A DNA stretch of 50,717 bases from positions 46,854 to 97,570 of the forward strand of contig NZ_BDHH01000014.1 of assembly GCF_001748365.1 (NCBI RefSeq). Direction: 5' to 3'. Both the position numbers and the translations under genes were made by a program. This DNA comes from Fusibacter sp. 3D3. Lineage in GTDB: Bacteria; Bacillota; Clostridia; Peptostreptococcales; Acidaminobacteraceae. The number at the start of each line of letters is the position of its first letter. The first letter of the stretch is position 1. Below, piece after piece: positions 15,139 to 25,210 of the stretch. The notes under the pieces were generated by a model. The model was not told the origin of the DNA. It saw nothing but the letters and a program-made list of their open reading frames with translations, and searched no databases.

Positions 15139-16008
15139 TTGATTGAATTAAATAATAAATTTATAAAAGCTAAAGTGGCCATAAAGGGTGCTGAACTCAC
15201 AAGTTTATTGGATCTTAAAAACAATAGAGAGTTACTTTGGCAAGCAGATAAACAGTACTGGGCCAAACATGCGCCTATTTTATTTCCCATTGTGGGCAGC
15301 CTAAAAGAGGGCCAGTATATTTATGATGATGTTAAATATGATTTGCCTCGGCATGGATTTGCAAGAGATCAAGCATTTACTTTGGAATCGCATTCTGATG
15401 ATCAAGTCACATTGATGTTAAAGGACAATGCGCATTTGAGAGCGCTGTATCCCTTCCAATTCAAATTGTCAGTTACTTATAGACTGGAGGATAATAGACT
15501 CAAGGTCTACTACTGTGTGGAAAATGTCATGTCAAGCGAATTGTTCTTTTCCATAGGGGCGCATCCTGCTTTTAATTGCGATCTCAAATCAGAAAAGAGT
15601 TTTTTGCAAGTAGAAATGAAAGCAAAAACGAATGTGCTTAAAAGCCTGAATATCGCGTTAAGTGAGGGCTTGATTTCGGAGGGTTACAAGTCAATTGAAC
15701 TCGAGGAAGGGCGCTTATATCTTACGCCTCAATTGTTCGATGAAGATGCGTTGATCTTTAAAGGTGAAAATATTGAGGGCTTCATATTGAATGATGACAA
15801 AGAAAACGCTATACTAAAATTTGAGTGTAGCAACTATCCCTATATTGGCATATGGTCACCAAAGGCACCTTTTGTCTGTATTGAACCTTGGCATGGTATA
15901 GCAGATTTTAAAAATGCCTCGCAGCAGTTAAAAGAAAAGCATGGTATTTTAAGGCTTGAAGGCAAAGCAAAGTTTGAATGCGATTATAGTATAATACTTG
16001 CGATATGA
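15139..16008 (+). CDS. Aldose 1-epimerase (LacX-like) family protein
   Basis: A 289-residue beta-sandwich protein of the galactose-mutarotase superfamily, LacX/YeaD-type. It is expected to interconvert sugar anomers or bind a sugar phosphate in the cytosol. Family landmarks are LLWQADKQYWAKHAPILFPIVG near 33-54, LPRHGFARDQ near 71-80 (catalytic His region), SIGAHPAFN, and the C-terminal IGIWSPKAPFVCIEPWHG with the conserved Glu. The start is TTG at 15139 with AAAAGAGG just upstream. Neighbours give no sugar-specific clue. Confidence 0.82.
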   Translation: MIELNNKFIKAKVAIKGAELTSLLDLKNNRELLWQADKQYWAKHAPILFPIVGSLKEGQYIYDDVKYDLPRHGFARDQAFTLESHSDDQVTLMLKDNAHLRALYPFQFKLSVTYRLEDNRLKVYYCVENVMSSELFFSIGAHPAFNCDLKSEKSFLQVEMKAKTNVLKSLNIALSEGLISEGYKSIELEEGRLYLTPQLFDEDALIFKGENIEGFILNDDKENAILKFECSNYPYIGIWSPKAPFVCIEPWHGIADFKNASQQLKEKHGILRLEGKAKFECDYSIILAI

Positions 16009-16062
16009 GTGGACACTCTAGCCTATATTTAGATCAATAAAATCATTAAATGGAGAAAATGG

Positions 16063-16764
16063 ATGATAAGAACAATTATATGGTTTGCCTATTTTTGGAT
16101 AAGTTTAGTGGGATTAATGCCTGCTTTATTCAAAGTGAATAAAATGACGGCAAATGAAAAATTAGAGTTTGCAGACCAAAAAGCAAGACAGTGGTCATCG
16201 AAGCTACTCAAGCTTGCGGGATGTAAAGTTGAGATCGTTGGACTTGAAAATATTCCTAAGGATAGCGCAGTGCTCTATGTGTGTAATCATCAGAGCAATT
16301 TTGATATTCCGCTTACGATTTTACATTTGCCTAAGACAAAAGGGTTTATCGCAAAGGTTGAGCTTTTAAAAATGCCATTTGTACGCGACTGGATGAAACA
16401 CATGAAGTGTATCTTTATGGATCGAAGCGATATTAGACAGCAAGTAAAAGGGATCAGCCAAGGCGTCCAGTCTTTAAAAGAAGGTCAATCTATGGTGATT
16501 TTTCCTGAGGGGACGAGAAGCCCTGATGGCAAGGTGAAAGCATTTAAGCCAGGCGGTTTAAAACTTGCGACTAAATCAGGTGTTCCCATTGTGCCCGTAA
16601 CCATAAAAGGTTCAAAAGACATTATGAAAAAGGGTTCCCTGCTCATTAAACCCGCAAATGTGGAGATTATTATATCTGAACCCATTTGGATCAATAAAGA
16701 GATGAACAAAGAAACCGTAGCCCTCACTGAAACCGTTAAAGCAATCATAGAAAGTCATGTGTAA
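16063..16764 (+). CDS. plsC: 1-acyl-sn-glycerol-3-phosphate acyltransferase
   Basis: Membrane-associated enzyme that acylates lysophosphatidic acid to phosphatidic acid in phospholipid synthesis. It has 233 residues, typical for PlsC. It has an N-terminal hydrophobic segment (3-24), the catalytic HX4D motif (NHQSNFD, His76-Asp81), FMDRSD near 118-123, the substrate-binding FPEGTRS (146-152) and a downstream VPIVPV. The ATG at 16063 is preceded by TGGAGAAAATGG. It lies between the epimerase and zinc-hydrolase genes with short gaps, so the three are probably co-transcribed. Confidence 0.93.
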   Translation: MIRTIIWFAYFWISLVGLMPALFKVNKMTANEKLEFADQKARQWSSKLLKLAGCKVEIVGLENIPKDSAVLYVCNHQSNFDIPLTILHLPKTKGFIAKVELLKMPFVRDWMKHMKCIFMDRSDIRQQVKGISQGVQSLKEGQSMVIFPEGTRSPDGKVKAFKPGGLKLATKSGVPIVPVTIKGSKDIMKKGSLLIKPANVEIIISEPIWINKEMNKETVALTETVKAIIESHV

Positions 16765-16798
16765 TCACGTGTAAATAGCAGAAAATTAATGAGGTTAT

Positions 16799-17467
16799 AT
16801 GAATATTAATGTTATCAAATCAAAGCGAAAAACTTGTGAGATTAAAGTCAACGCGGATGGGTCTGTAACCATTAAAGCCCCAAATCACTATACCAACCCT
16901 ATGATAAAATCCATTATAGAGACTAAAGCAGACTGGATTGATCAGAAACTCAAATGGATGTCCGAATCGGAACCACCTTTGTGTTTTGAGTTGGGTTCAA
17001 CGCTCCCTGTTTGGTATGAAGCGTTCACCATTGAATTTTCTGATCGTATAGATACTTATTTAGATCATGCGCATAAACGCATTATGATTAATCCTAAGGT
17101 GAAGCCTGAGCGAGAAGCGATTAAAAGGGAAGTCATAAAGTTATTAAGAGTTGTTTTAAGGAATCATCTGGTGGCACGTGTCAAAGTATTATCTGAAGAA
17201 CTGAATGTACAACCTAATGAAATCAGAGTTAAGTTGATGAAATCACGATGGGGCAGTTGCAGTTCAAGAGGCAATCTGAATTTTTCACTCAATCTTGTTT
17301 TACTACCCAAAGAGATTGTGGATTACATCATTATCCACGAATTGGCGCATTTAAACGAATTGAATCATTCGAGTCGATTTTGGAGAATTGTTGAAAAATA
17401 TCACCCGAGGTATGTTGAAGACAGAAAATGGCTAAAAATGAATACTTTCAATCTGAATTTGAACTGA
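16799..17467 (+). CDS. YgjP/SprT-like zinc metallohydrolase (DUF45)
   Basis: A 222-residue protein of the YgjP (DUF45) family of predicted zinc hydrolases. The metal motif HELAHLNELNH gives His180, Glu181, His184 and a third ligand His190. The conserved block SRWGSCSSRGNLNFSLNL (about 149-166) precedes it. The cellular substrate is not known for the family. It ends the plsC-containing group and is followed by a terminator. Confidence 0.88.
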   Translation: MNINVIKSKRKTCEIKVNADGSVTIKAPNHYTNPMIKSIIETKADWIDQKLKWMSESEPPLCFELGSTLPVWYEAFTIEFSDRIDTYLDHAHKRIMINPKVKPEREAIKREVIKLLRVVLRNHLVARVKVLSEELNVQPNEIRVKLMKSRWGSCSSRGNLNFSLNLVLLPKEIVDYIIIHELAHLNELNHSSRFWRIVEKYHPRYVEDRKWLKMNTFNLNLN

Positions 17468-17476
17468 ATTTACTAT

Positions 17477-17509
17477 AAAAATAGGCCTGTAATAGGGCTT
17501 ATTTTTTTT
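17477..17509 (+). terminator. Terminator before the chemotaxis operon
   Basis: An imperfect hairpin (AAAATAGGCC / GGGCTTATTTT) is followed by a run of T. Confidence 0.6.
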
Positions 17510-17638
17510 AAAAAAATATTAAAACAGAAAAGTAGCGTTTAAAAATATCCTAAAGTAGGTATTATATACAACGAAAGTAATGCAAGGTGATATTGGCGGA
17601 TCACAAGTGGGACGATATCATCAGAAGGAGGTATGTGA

Positions 17639-19813
17639 ATGAGTGAGTATAATCAAAATGAGCCGATGATAGAAATGTATGTATATGAGACCACGCAACT
17701 TATTGACCGACTTGAGCAGTTGATGATGGCAGCTGAAAAAGAGGAAAGTCTTGATTTTGCAATTGATGAAATTTTCAGAATCATGCATACCATTAAAGGC
17801 AATTCCATGATGATGATGTATGAAGGCATAGCAGTGATTGCACATCGACTTGAGGATTTGTTTGACTTTTTAAGAAATAATAAGACATTGAAGTATAATC
17901 CTTCACGCATAACGGATTTGACACTTGCTATGATTGATTTTGTAAAAGAAGAAATCAAGAAGGTAGAGCGGGATTCGCAACCCAATGGCGAGGCAGGTGA
18001 ACTCAGAGATGAAATCGTGACGTATTTAGAATCTCTAAAATTCATGAATGACAAAGAACAATATAGCACTTCAGAAGAGAGTGTGGTAAAACCACAATAT
18101 TATATATCTCCTAAAAAAGTTGAAATGACAGAGCACAAAGAAAATTCGACAGATTTGAGTCATTTTAATTACTTTAGATTAAAAATTGAATATGAAGATG
18201 GCTGTGGCATGGAGAATATCCGCGCATTTACATTTGTTCATGGCATAAAAGATAAAGTAGAGGGTTTATTACATATCCCTACGGATATCACAGGTGATCC
18301 AAGTGCAGCAGATTATATTGTGGAAAATGGATTCAGAAGTTATATAAAAACTGGAATGCGCATGGAAGAAATGCAGGATATCATGAGAGGGGTTAGTTTT
18401 CTTAAAACTTATGTTCTCTTAGAGATTGACGAGCGCACTTTCCAAGAAACATGCAAGAATATTGAACTTGGCATCTTGGAAGAGCAAATTTTAGAAAATG
18501 AAGTTGAATTGGAAACAGAAATCATTGCAGATTTAAAAACCGATATGAGCAATCCTGAAATTAGTCAGTTAAATCATGAAATCAATCGTGAAAAGAAAGC
18601 TGTTGAAGCTCAAAAATCAAATGAAGTTAAACCTGAATCAGAAGGTAAAAAAGTGGCTAAACAAAGTTTTATCAGTGTTGATGTGAACAGAGTTGATAAA
18701 TTGATGGATTTAGTCGGTGAACTGGTCGTTTCAGAGTCCATGGTTACTCGGAATCCAGAAATTTTAAATTTGCATCTTGAGAACTTTGAAAAAGCGGCAA
18801 GACAATTTAGAATTATCATGAATGAACTACAAGATACGGTTATGAGCATGCGGATGGTCCCTTTGACTTTGACATTTCAAAAGATGACTCGAATTGTCAG
18901 GGATATGAAGAAGAAAGTTGATAAAGAAGTCGATTTGATCATTATAGGCGAAAATACAGAAGTTGATAAAAATGTAATTGAAAATATTACAGATCCTTTG
19001 ATGCATATCATAAGGAATTCCATGGACCATGGGTTAGAATCTACAGAAGAGCGCATTGAAATGGGAAAGCCAGAGACAGGCGCCATTATTTTAGAGGCGA
19101 AGCACTCTGGTGGCGATGTTTGGATCATTGTAAAAGATGATGGCAAAGGTTTAGATCGAGAAAAAATTCTGGATAAATGTGAAGACAGAAACCTTTTAAC
19201 GAGGCCTAGATCAGAGTACCAAGATCGTGAAGTTTATGAAATGCTCTTTGAACCAGGTTTTTCAACCAAAGAGGAAGTTACTGAATTTTCTGGACGTGGG
19301 GTAGGGCTCGATGTTGTCGCAAGAAATATAAAGAAACTCGGTGGCACGGTTATCGTAAACTCTGAACTGGGCATTGGCACTGAATTTGCTATAAAAATTC
19401 CGCTCACATTAGCCATTATCAATGGCATGATGATGCAAGTGGGCAAGACCATATTTTCGATTCCTATTATTTCTATTAGGGAGTCTTTTATCGCCAAAGA
19501 AAGTGATATCACTCAAGATCCTGATGGTAATGAACTCGTCATGGTCAGAGGACAAGTGTTTCCAATTTTGAGATTGCATGAGAAATATGGTATTGAAACT
19601 GAAATTACCGATTTTAATGCAGGGATTCTCATTATGATTGAAGAGAATGGTAAGGAGAAAGTGTTTTTTGCAGATGCTATTTTAGGAGAACAGCAACTTG
19701 TTGTTAAAAGTGCTCCCAAATATTTAAGATCAATCGATGGCATGACGGGTTTTGCATTATTAGGAGATGGCCGGATTAGCCTAATATTGGACCCAGATAG
19801 TCTCGTGAATTAA
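17639..19813 (+). CDS. cheA: Chemotaxis histidine kinase CheA
   Basis: Central kinase of the chemotaxis array, passing phosphate from ATP to response regulators. It has 724 residues: the P1 HPt domain has phospho-His50 in MHTIKGNS; a P2-like region and a Glu/Lys-rich linker follow (to about 335); P3 dimerisation starts at VDVNRVDKLMDLVGELV; P4 ATPase includes HIIRNSMDHGLE, DDGKGLD and FSGRGVGLDVV; and a C-terminal P5 CheW-like domain ends the protein. The ATG follows AGGAGG at 17626-17631. It heads a cheA-cheW-mcp-cheR-cheB operon with no cheY, cheC or cheD in view. Confidence 0.96.
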   Translation: MSEYNQNEPMIEMYVYETTQLIDRLEQLMMAAEKEESLDFAIDEIFRIMHTIKGNSMMMMYEGIAVIAHRLEDLFDFLRNNKTLKYNPSRITDLTLAMIDFVKEEIKKVERDSQPNGEAGELRDEIVTYLESLKFMNDKEQYSTSEESVVKPQYYISPKKVEMTEHKENSTDLSHFNYFRLKIEYEDGCGMENIRAFTFVHGIKDKVEGLLHIPTDITGDPSAADYIVENGFRSYIKTGMRMEEMQDIMRGVSFLKTYVLLEIDERTFQETCKNIELGILEEQILENEVELETEIIADLKTDMSNPEISQLNHEINREKKAVEAQKSNEVKPESEGKKVAKQSFISVDVNRVDKLMDLVGELVVSESMVTRNPEILNLHLENFEKAARQFRIIMNELQDTVMSMRMVPLTLTFQKMTRIVRDMKKKVDKEVDLIIIGENTEVDKNVIENITDPLMHIIRNSMDHGLESTEERIEMGKPETGAIILEAKHSGGDVWIIVKDDGKGLDREKILDKCEDRNLLTRPRSEYQDREVYEMLFEPGFSTKEEVTEFSGRGVGLDVVARNIKKLGGTVIVNSELGIGTEFAIKIPLTLAIINGMMMQVGKTIFSIPIISIRESFIAKESDITQDPDGNELVMVRGQVFPILRLHEKYGIETEITDFNAGILIMIEENGKEKVFFADAILGEQQLVVKSAPKYLRSIDGMTGFALLGDGRISLILDPDSLVN

Positions 19814-19829
19814 GGGGGGGTGACTAAAA

Positions 19830-20294
19830 ATGAGAAATAGGCATGTTGATGATGTTGGCGAAATAAAAAATATGCCGAAAGAGATCATCAAATATTTGAC
19901 ATTTCAAGTGGACAAAGAGGTTTATGGATTTGATATCAACTTTATAGTGGACATCAATCGAATTCAAGAAATAACGCTGGTGCCGCAACAAGATGCTTAT
20001 GTCAAAGGGGTTATTAATTTAAGGGGACAAATCATTCCAGTGATTGAGATCAGAGCAAGATTTGGCAAGAGCGTCAGAGCGTATGATGATCGTACTTGTA
20101 TTATCGTTATGAATTTTGAGGAATACACGGTCGGCGTTATAGTAGATACTGTACTCGAAGTGGTATCTGTTGAAAAAGATCAAATCACATCACAGAAGAA
20201 CTTTGATAAGAAGAGTCGGTTTGTTCAAGGCATTACAAAGAGCAATGATTATATGATTACGTTAATGGATATTGAGAAGCTATTATTTGAATAG
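19830..20294 (+). CDS. cheW: Chemotaxis coupling protein CheW
   Basis: A 154-residue adaptor coupling receptors to CheA. After a ~17-residue N-terminal extension, the CheW fold includes [35 protein letters not shown] and [12 protein letters not shown]. It starts 16 bp after cheA with a GGGGGGTGA ribosome binding site and ends 14 bp before the receptor start, so it is clearly co-transcribed. Confidence 0.95.
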   Translation: MRNRHVDDVGEIKNMPKEIIKYLTFQVDKEVYGFDINFIVDINRIQEITLVPQQDAYVKGVINLRGQIIPVIEIRARFGKSVRAYDDRTCIIVMNFEEYTVGVIVDTVLEVVSVEKDQITSQKNFDKKSRFVQGITKSNDYMITLMDIEKLLFE

Positions 20295-20308
20295 AAAGGA
20301 TGATGGGG

Positions 20309-23131
20309 ATGTTGAAAAATAGAAAAATTGGGTCTAAAATTGCGATTGGAATTGGGACGATGGTTTTAATTATTTCTTTAGTGATTGGATATACCATCTA
20401 TAATTTAAGTACGCAAAAAAAACAAGCTGAATTGATGCAGGATAATTATCTTCATGCACTGAGTATCGCAACAGATTTCAATCACAATATCAATACGGTA
20501 ATGTTAAACAGCAGAGCTTTCGGTCTATCTGGGGAAACAGCGTATTACAACGTGGCAATTTTGGGGATGGAAGCGGCAAATGTGAATTTAGAAGAACTGG
20601 CTAATTTTACAAAAGAGCACGATGCTGAAGCGCTGGTCGCTATGCACGAACAAAGCACACAGGCTTACAAAGAATACGAGTCCCTTATTCAGCAAACGTA
20701 TGATGCCTATATTAAAATGGAGGATGCCAAAAATTTGTTGAACAGTTCTGCAAGTACCTTTGTTGAAGAATCTACTAAATACTACGAGGATCAAACAGAA
20801 AAATTGATGAGTCATATTAAGCTTAAGGATGCTGAAGAAAAGTTGATTGACAGAAATAATAAAATCAAAATGATCACAGATATACTTAACTTAGGCAATG
20901 CGATCAGAATTGAAAATCAAAAAGGAATCGCTTCAAGAGATGCAAATGAAATTAGAGCCATTCTTAAAAGCTTTGATGAAATCACAGTAATATTAGATGA
21001 AATTGGAAAAACAACGACGCAAGAAAGTAACTTACAGCAGCTTGATCATGTGAGAAAAGCAAATGAGGCTTATAAAGCCAATATGAATATCATCGCGGAT
21101 CTCTTTGATGAACTTCAAGCAATAGGAGAGCAGCGGTTAGAAAAGGGCAATATTCTCACAAAAATAACAGATGATATAGCGCAAGGTAGCATGACCGATA
21201 CAAATAACGGTGCAATAGAAACCATTAAAGCAGTAAATGCAACAACTCAAGTGCTTCTGTATGGATTCGCTTTTGCGCTCATTATTGGCATTTTATTTAA
21301 CATCTACATCGTCAAAGGGTTAGTGAAAGGGATCAATCAAGTGACAAATGCAGCGCAGATCCTTTCAACGGGTGATGTTGAAGTCGATCTAGTATCTGAC
21401 AGCAGAGATGAGATTGGCGTTATGACTGCAGCGTTTGTTAAAATGGTGGATAACATCAAAGCACAAGCTGAAATAGCGAAACTCATAGCAGATGGCGATC
21501 GCAATATTGAAGTCGTAATCAAATCAGATAAGGATGTGCTCAATCAAAATCTAAAGCGTGCCGTGGAAAGTTTGAATTTACTGCTTAGTGAAACGGATAT
21601 GCTCACGCAGTCAGTTTTAAAAGGAGAACTTAGTAAAAGAGGTAAAGAAGGGGTTTTGACAGGGGTTTGGGAAGACCTAATTGTAGGGATCAATCAGCTC
21701 ATCGATGCATTTGTCAACCCGATCAACATTACAAATGACTATATTACCAACATTGGAAACGGCATTATTCCAGAAAAAATAACAGAGACTTATTATGGTG
21801 ATTTTAATAATATTAAAATGAGCATTAATAAATGTCTAGATGGCATAAGTGGTCTTGTTGAGGATACAAATACGCTCATAGAGGCGGCGAAGCAAGGCGA
21901 TTTAAGTTATCGTGCAGATGAGACCCGTCATTTAGGCGATTATAAGAGAATCATAATGGGCGTAAATGAGACGTTAGATGCCATAATTGAGCCAGTCAAT
22001 GAAGCAGCAACAGTGCTGGCTGAGGTTTCTGAGGGCAACTTGAATATAAGAGTTAAGGGGAACTATAAAGGGGATCATGCATCGATTAAAAATGCTTTGA
22101 ATACCACGATTGAAGCTTTGGTAAGCTATATCAATGAGATCGCCTATGTACTTGCAAAGATGAGTGATGGTGATTTTACTGCAAATGTGAGAATTGACTT
22201 CAAAGGTGACTTCGTTAAGATTAAAATGGCACTAGAAGCCATACTGGAATCGTTTAATGCAGTCCTTGGAGAAATCGGCATAGCGGCAGAGCAAGTCAAT
22301 ACGGGTGCAAATCAAGTCAGTGCATCCTCTCAAAGTTTATCACAAGGCTCAACTGAACAAGCGAGTGCTATAGAAGAAATAACGGCAGCGATCACACAAG
22401 TGGCTGAGCAAACAAAAGAAAATGCAATTTCTGCAAATAAAGCGAATGACCTCTCTGTAAGAGCAAAAGAGGGGGCAATCGTTGGCAACTCTAGAATGAA
22501 TGAAATGATCTCTGCGATGAAAGATATCAATGCTTCTTCCAACAATATTTCTAAGATCATTAAAGTTATTGATGAAATTGCTTTCCAAACGAATATACTT
22601 GCACTTAATGCCGCAGTAGAGGCAGCTCGCGCTGGAGAGCATGGTAAAGGATTTGCAGTCGTCGCTGAAGAGGTGAGAAATTTGGCCGCTAGAAGTGCCA
22701 ATGCAGCGAAAGAAACCACAGATTTAATTGAGAATTCAATCGGCAAGGTGACAAGCGGCACAGAAATTGCAAATACCACTGCAGTGGCCTTGAATGAAAT
22801 CGTCGAAGGCGTCAGTAAAGTAGCTGAGCTTGTCTCTGATATTGCAAACGCATCCAATGAACAAGCGACAGCGATTGCTCAGATCAATGAGGGGGTCAAT
22901 CAAGTCTCTGATGTTACTCAAAATAATACAGCCACAGCTGAAGAAAGTGCGGCAGCAAGTGAAGAAATGTCAGCACAAGCAGAAATGCTTCGGGACATGA
23001 TTTCAAAGTTTATTTTAACGGGACACAAAACACAAAAGAAAATGGTGAAAACAGTTCATCATGAAATATCACCCAAATCGCCTAAAGAGAGAGTCATTAA
23101 TTTAGATGATGGCGAATTTGGCAAGTATTAA
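20309..23131 (+). CDS. Methyl-accepting chemotaxis protein with a HAMP array
   Basis: A large transmembrane receptor of about 940 residues. It has TM1 (about 12-32), a helical periplasmic-type ligand domain rich in Gln and Glu, TM2 (about 315-337), a first HAMP domain, then several further HAMP-like segments (for example [32 protein letters not shown] and [14 protein letters not shown]) before the signalling domain, whose hairpin tip reads [34 protein letters not shown]. The run of HAMP-like units is longer than in textbook receptors. ATGs occur at 20300, 20303 and 20309; AGAAAGGA is best placed for 20309. It lies in the che operon and is probably the dedicated receptor for this array. Confidence 0.93.
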   Translation: MLKNRKIGSKIAIGIGTMVLIISLVIGYTIYNLSTQKKQAELMQDNYLHALSIATDFNHNINTVMLNSRAFGLSGETAYYNVAILGMEAANVNLEELANFTKEHDAEALVAMHEQSTQAYKEYESLIQQTYDAYIKMEDAKNLLNSSASTFVEESTKYYEDQTEKLMSHIKLKDAEEKLIDRNNKIKMITDILNLGNAIRIENQKGIASRDANEIRAILKSFDEITVILDEIGKTTTQESNLQQLDHVRKANEAYKANMNIIADLFDELQAIGEQRLEKGNILTKITDDIAQGSMTDTNNGAIETIKAVNATTQVLLYGFAFALIIGILFNIYIVKGLVKGINQVTNAAQILSTGDVEVDLVSDSRDEIGVMTAAFVKMVDNIKAQAEIAKLIADGDRNIEVVIKSDKDVLNQNLKRAVESLNLLLSETDMLTQSVLKGELSKRGKEGVLTGVWEDLIVGINQLIDAFVNPINITNDYITNIGNGIIPEKITETYYGDFNNIKMSINKCLDGISGLVEDTNTLIEAAKQGDLSYRADETRHLGDYKRIIMGVNETLDAIIEPVNEAATVLAEVSEGNLNIRVKGNYKGDHASIKNALNTTIEALVSYINEIAYVLAKMSDGDFTANVRIDFKGDFVKIKMALEAILESFNAVLGEIGIAAEQVNTGANQVSASSQSLSQGSTEQASAIEEITAAITQVAEQTKENAISANKANDLSVRAKEGAIVGNSRMNEMISAMKDINASSNNISKIIKVIDEIAFQTNILALNAAVEAARAGEHGKGFAVVAEEVRNLAARSANAAKETTDLIENSIGKVTSGTEIANTTAVALNEIVEGVSKVAELVSDIANASNEQATAIAQINEGVNQVSDVTQNNTATAEESAAASEEMSAQAEMLRDMISKFILTGHKTQKKMVKTVHHEISPKSPKERVINLDDGEFGKY

Positions 23132-23185
23132 TAGCGGTAGAGAATTTGTGCAAAACTAATTTGAGGTTCTCTAAACCGTATATCA

Positions 23186-23226
23186 TTTTTTAAAAGAGGT
23201 GGCTTGATAAGCACCTCTTTTAAAAA
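23186..23226. terminator. Symmetric hairpin between receptor and cheR
   Basis: A strong stem (TTTTTAAAAGAGGTG / GCACCTCTTTTAAAAA, 9-base loop) could act as an intrinsic terminator in either direction or as a partial attenuator that reduces cheR and cheB relative to upstream genes. Confidence 0.6.
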
Positions 23227-23240
23227 CTAAAGAGGTGACT

Positions 23241-24053
23241 ATGAAGATAAAAGAAAGTGAATTTAATCGCATTCAGTCTTATGTTTATAAAAACTACGGT
23301 ATTTTACTGACTGAAAAGAAAAAAACACTTGTAGAAAGTCGATTTACCCATATACTTGAAGTAAGAGGGTTTACAAGTTTTACTGATTATTTTGATACCA
23401 TAGAGGCTGATAAAACAGGTAAAGAAATAGCAGAATTTATCAATAAAATTACAACCAATCACACCTATTTTTTTCGAGAGGAAAAGCACTTTGCTTTTTT
23501 AAAAGAGGTTGCATTGCCAGAAATTACATATCATGAACAGCAGTCCAAAGATATCCGAATTTGGTCTGCGGGTTGTTCAAGTGGCGAAGAACCTTATTCA
23601 ATTGCAATGACGCTTGAAGCTTATTTGGGCAAAAATAAATTGCTATGGGATGCAAAAGTGCTTGCAACGGATATTTCTTTAAAAGTCTTAGAATCAGCTA
23701 ATAGAGGTGAATATGAGCGCATTCAAGTTGAAAAACTCAATAAAGATATTCGTGAACGGTATTTTTTAAAACTCAATGATGAAAAATTTTTAGTGAAGGA
23801 TAACATCAAAAATGAGGTCATCTTTAGAAAATTTAATTTGGTCAACAATTTTCCATTCAAAAAAAAATTTCACATTATATTTTGTCGAAATGTGATGATC
23901 TATTTTGATAAGGATTCTAAAAAAGAACTCATTGATAAATTTTATAACGCTTTAGTCCCAGGAGGCTATTTGTTCATAGGGCATTCTGAGACGATTGAAG
24001 ATCGCTCTCAGGGCTTTAAATATTTACAACCAGCGATTTATAAAAAGGAGTAG
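23241..24053 (+). CDS. cheR: Chemotaxis protein methyltransferase CheR
   Basis: SAM-dependent methylation of receptor glutamates for adaptation. It has 270 residues: an N-terminal helical domain (to about 75) with KITTNHTYFFRE, then a Rossmann methyltransferase domain with RIWSAGCSSGEEPYSIAM, ATDIS, FCRNVMIYFD and GHSETI. The ATG at 23241 lies 6 bases after AGAGGTG; the GTG at 23235 is part of that ribosome binding site. It is followed after 3 bp by cheB. Confidence 0.96.
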   Translation: MKIKESEFNRIQSYVYKNYGILLTEKKKTLVESRFTHILEVRGFTSFTDYFDTIEADKTGKEIAEFINKITTNHTYFFREEKHFAFLKEVALPEITYHEQQSKDIRIWSAGCSSGEEPYSIAMTLEAYLGKNKLLWDAKVLATDISLKVLESANRGEYERIQVEKLNKDIRERYFLKLNDEKFLVKDNIKNEVIFRKFNLVNNFPFKKKFHIIFCRNVMIYFDKDSKKELIDKFYNALVPGGYLFIGHSETIEDRSQGFKYLQPAIYKKE

Positions 24054-24056
24054 CGT

Positions 24057-25079
24057 ATGCCGAGAAAGAAAATTCGTGTGCTCATTGTGGATGATTCCCT
24101 CTTGTTTCGGGAAACACTTAAAAATAAACTTGAGAGAGATGACGGTATTGAAGTTGTAGCAACTGCCATGGATCCTTACGATGCACGGGATAAAATTTTG
24201 ATTTATGAACCAGATGTTATGATTCTAGATGTTCAGATGCCAAAGATGGATGGTATAGAGTTTTTAAAACGTCTTATGCCACAATATCCACTCCCAGTAG
24301 TGGTTATGTCCTCACTTGATAATATGGTGTTTGATGCACTCAAATACGGCGCCGTGGAGTTTGTGAACAAACCCAATGCCAATACTGAGAATGCATTGGA
24401 TTCATTTATCAATGAACTCGTCATAAAAGTAAAGATTGCTTCTATTGCTAATGTGAGTGGTTTAAAACGCATTATTAGACATTCAAGCGAGGGCAATATG
24501 GCGCAAAGAAGTCATAAAAATAAGATTATTGCCATAGGGGCTTCAACTGGCGGAACAGAAGCGCTTTATGAAATACTGCACAAGTTACCTGCAGATATTC
24601 CAGGTGTCGTGATGGTTCAACATATGCCAGCTGTTTTTACCAAAATGTATGCACAAAGATTAAATGCAGCTTGCAGAATGATTGTGAAGGAGGCAGAAGA
24701 CGGAGACGAAATCCAAGAGGGTGTTGCGTTACTTGCGCCAGGTGGTTTTCAAATGAAACTGCATAAGTCGGGGCATCGAATGACTGTGAAGCTCTTCGAA
24801 GGAGATAAGCGAAATGGGCATATCCCATCTGTAGATGTACTCTTTGATTCGGTTGCTCAATTTTATGGCAATCAGGCGCTTGGCATTATACTCACAGGTA
24901 TGGGACAAGATGGCGCTAAAGGGCTTCTCAATATGAAACAAAATGGCGCTCGAACCATAGGTCAAGATGAAAAGACTTGTATCGTATACGGCATGCCAAA
25001 AGTGGCTTACGATATTGGGGCTGTGGACTTTCAACTTCCAATTACTGAAATTCACAAAAAGATACTCATGCTTATTTAG
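24057..25079 (+). CDS. cheB: Chemotaxis response regulator / methylesterase CheB
   Basis: A 340-residue protein that removes methyl groups from receptor glutamates; CheA phosphorylation activates it. The receiver domain (about 5-125) has VDDS, phosphoacceptor Asp in MILDVQMPKMDG, and FVNKP. A linker is followed by the esterase domain (about 155-340) with the catalytic triad visible as Ser in AIGASTGGTEAL, His in MVQHMP and Asp in LTGMGQDGAKG. It closes the che operon. Confidence 0.96.
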   Translation: MPRKKIRVLIVDDSLLFRETLKNKLERDDGIEVVATAMDPYDARDKILIYEPDVMILDVQMPKMDGIEFLKRLMPQYPLPVVVMSSLDNMVFDALKYGAVEFVNKPNANTENALDSFINELVIKVKIASIANVSGLKRIIRHSSEGNMAQRSHKNKIIAIGASTGGTEALYEILHKLPADIPGVVMVQHMPAVFTKMYAQRLNAACRMIVKEAEDGDEIQEGVALLAPGGFQMKLHKSGHRMTVKLFEGDKRNGHIPSVDVLFDSVAQFYGNQALGIILTGMGQDGAKGLLNMKQNGARTIGQDEKTCIVYGMPKVAYDIGAVDFQLPITEIHKKILMLI

Positions 25080-25151
25080 TTATAGCATCATGGGAGTAGA
25101 AGTGAACTGCGATTTGTTTTTGAAAAATGTCTAAAGTAATGATTAAATAAA

Positions 25152-25169
25152 GTGATCATTGTGGTATAA
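25152..25169 (+). promoter_or_regulatory. Extended -10 promoter of the aldolase gene
   Basis: TGTGGTATAAT (TATAAT at 25164-25169, with the TGG extension) lies about 40 bp ahead of the start codon. The -35 region is weak. Confidence 0.5.
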
Positions 25170-25210
25170 TCTATATAATTCTAATGGCTAAACATTATAT
25201 AGGGGGAAAC

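Noticed and set aside
22330-22857. 175-residue minus-strand frame opposite the chemoreceptor signalling domain
   Set aside because: Alanine- and serine-rich shadow of the highly biased receptor codons; the plus-strand protein is unmistakable.
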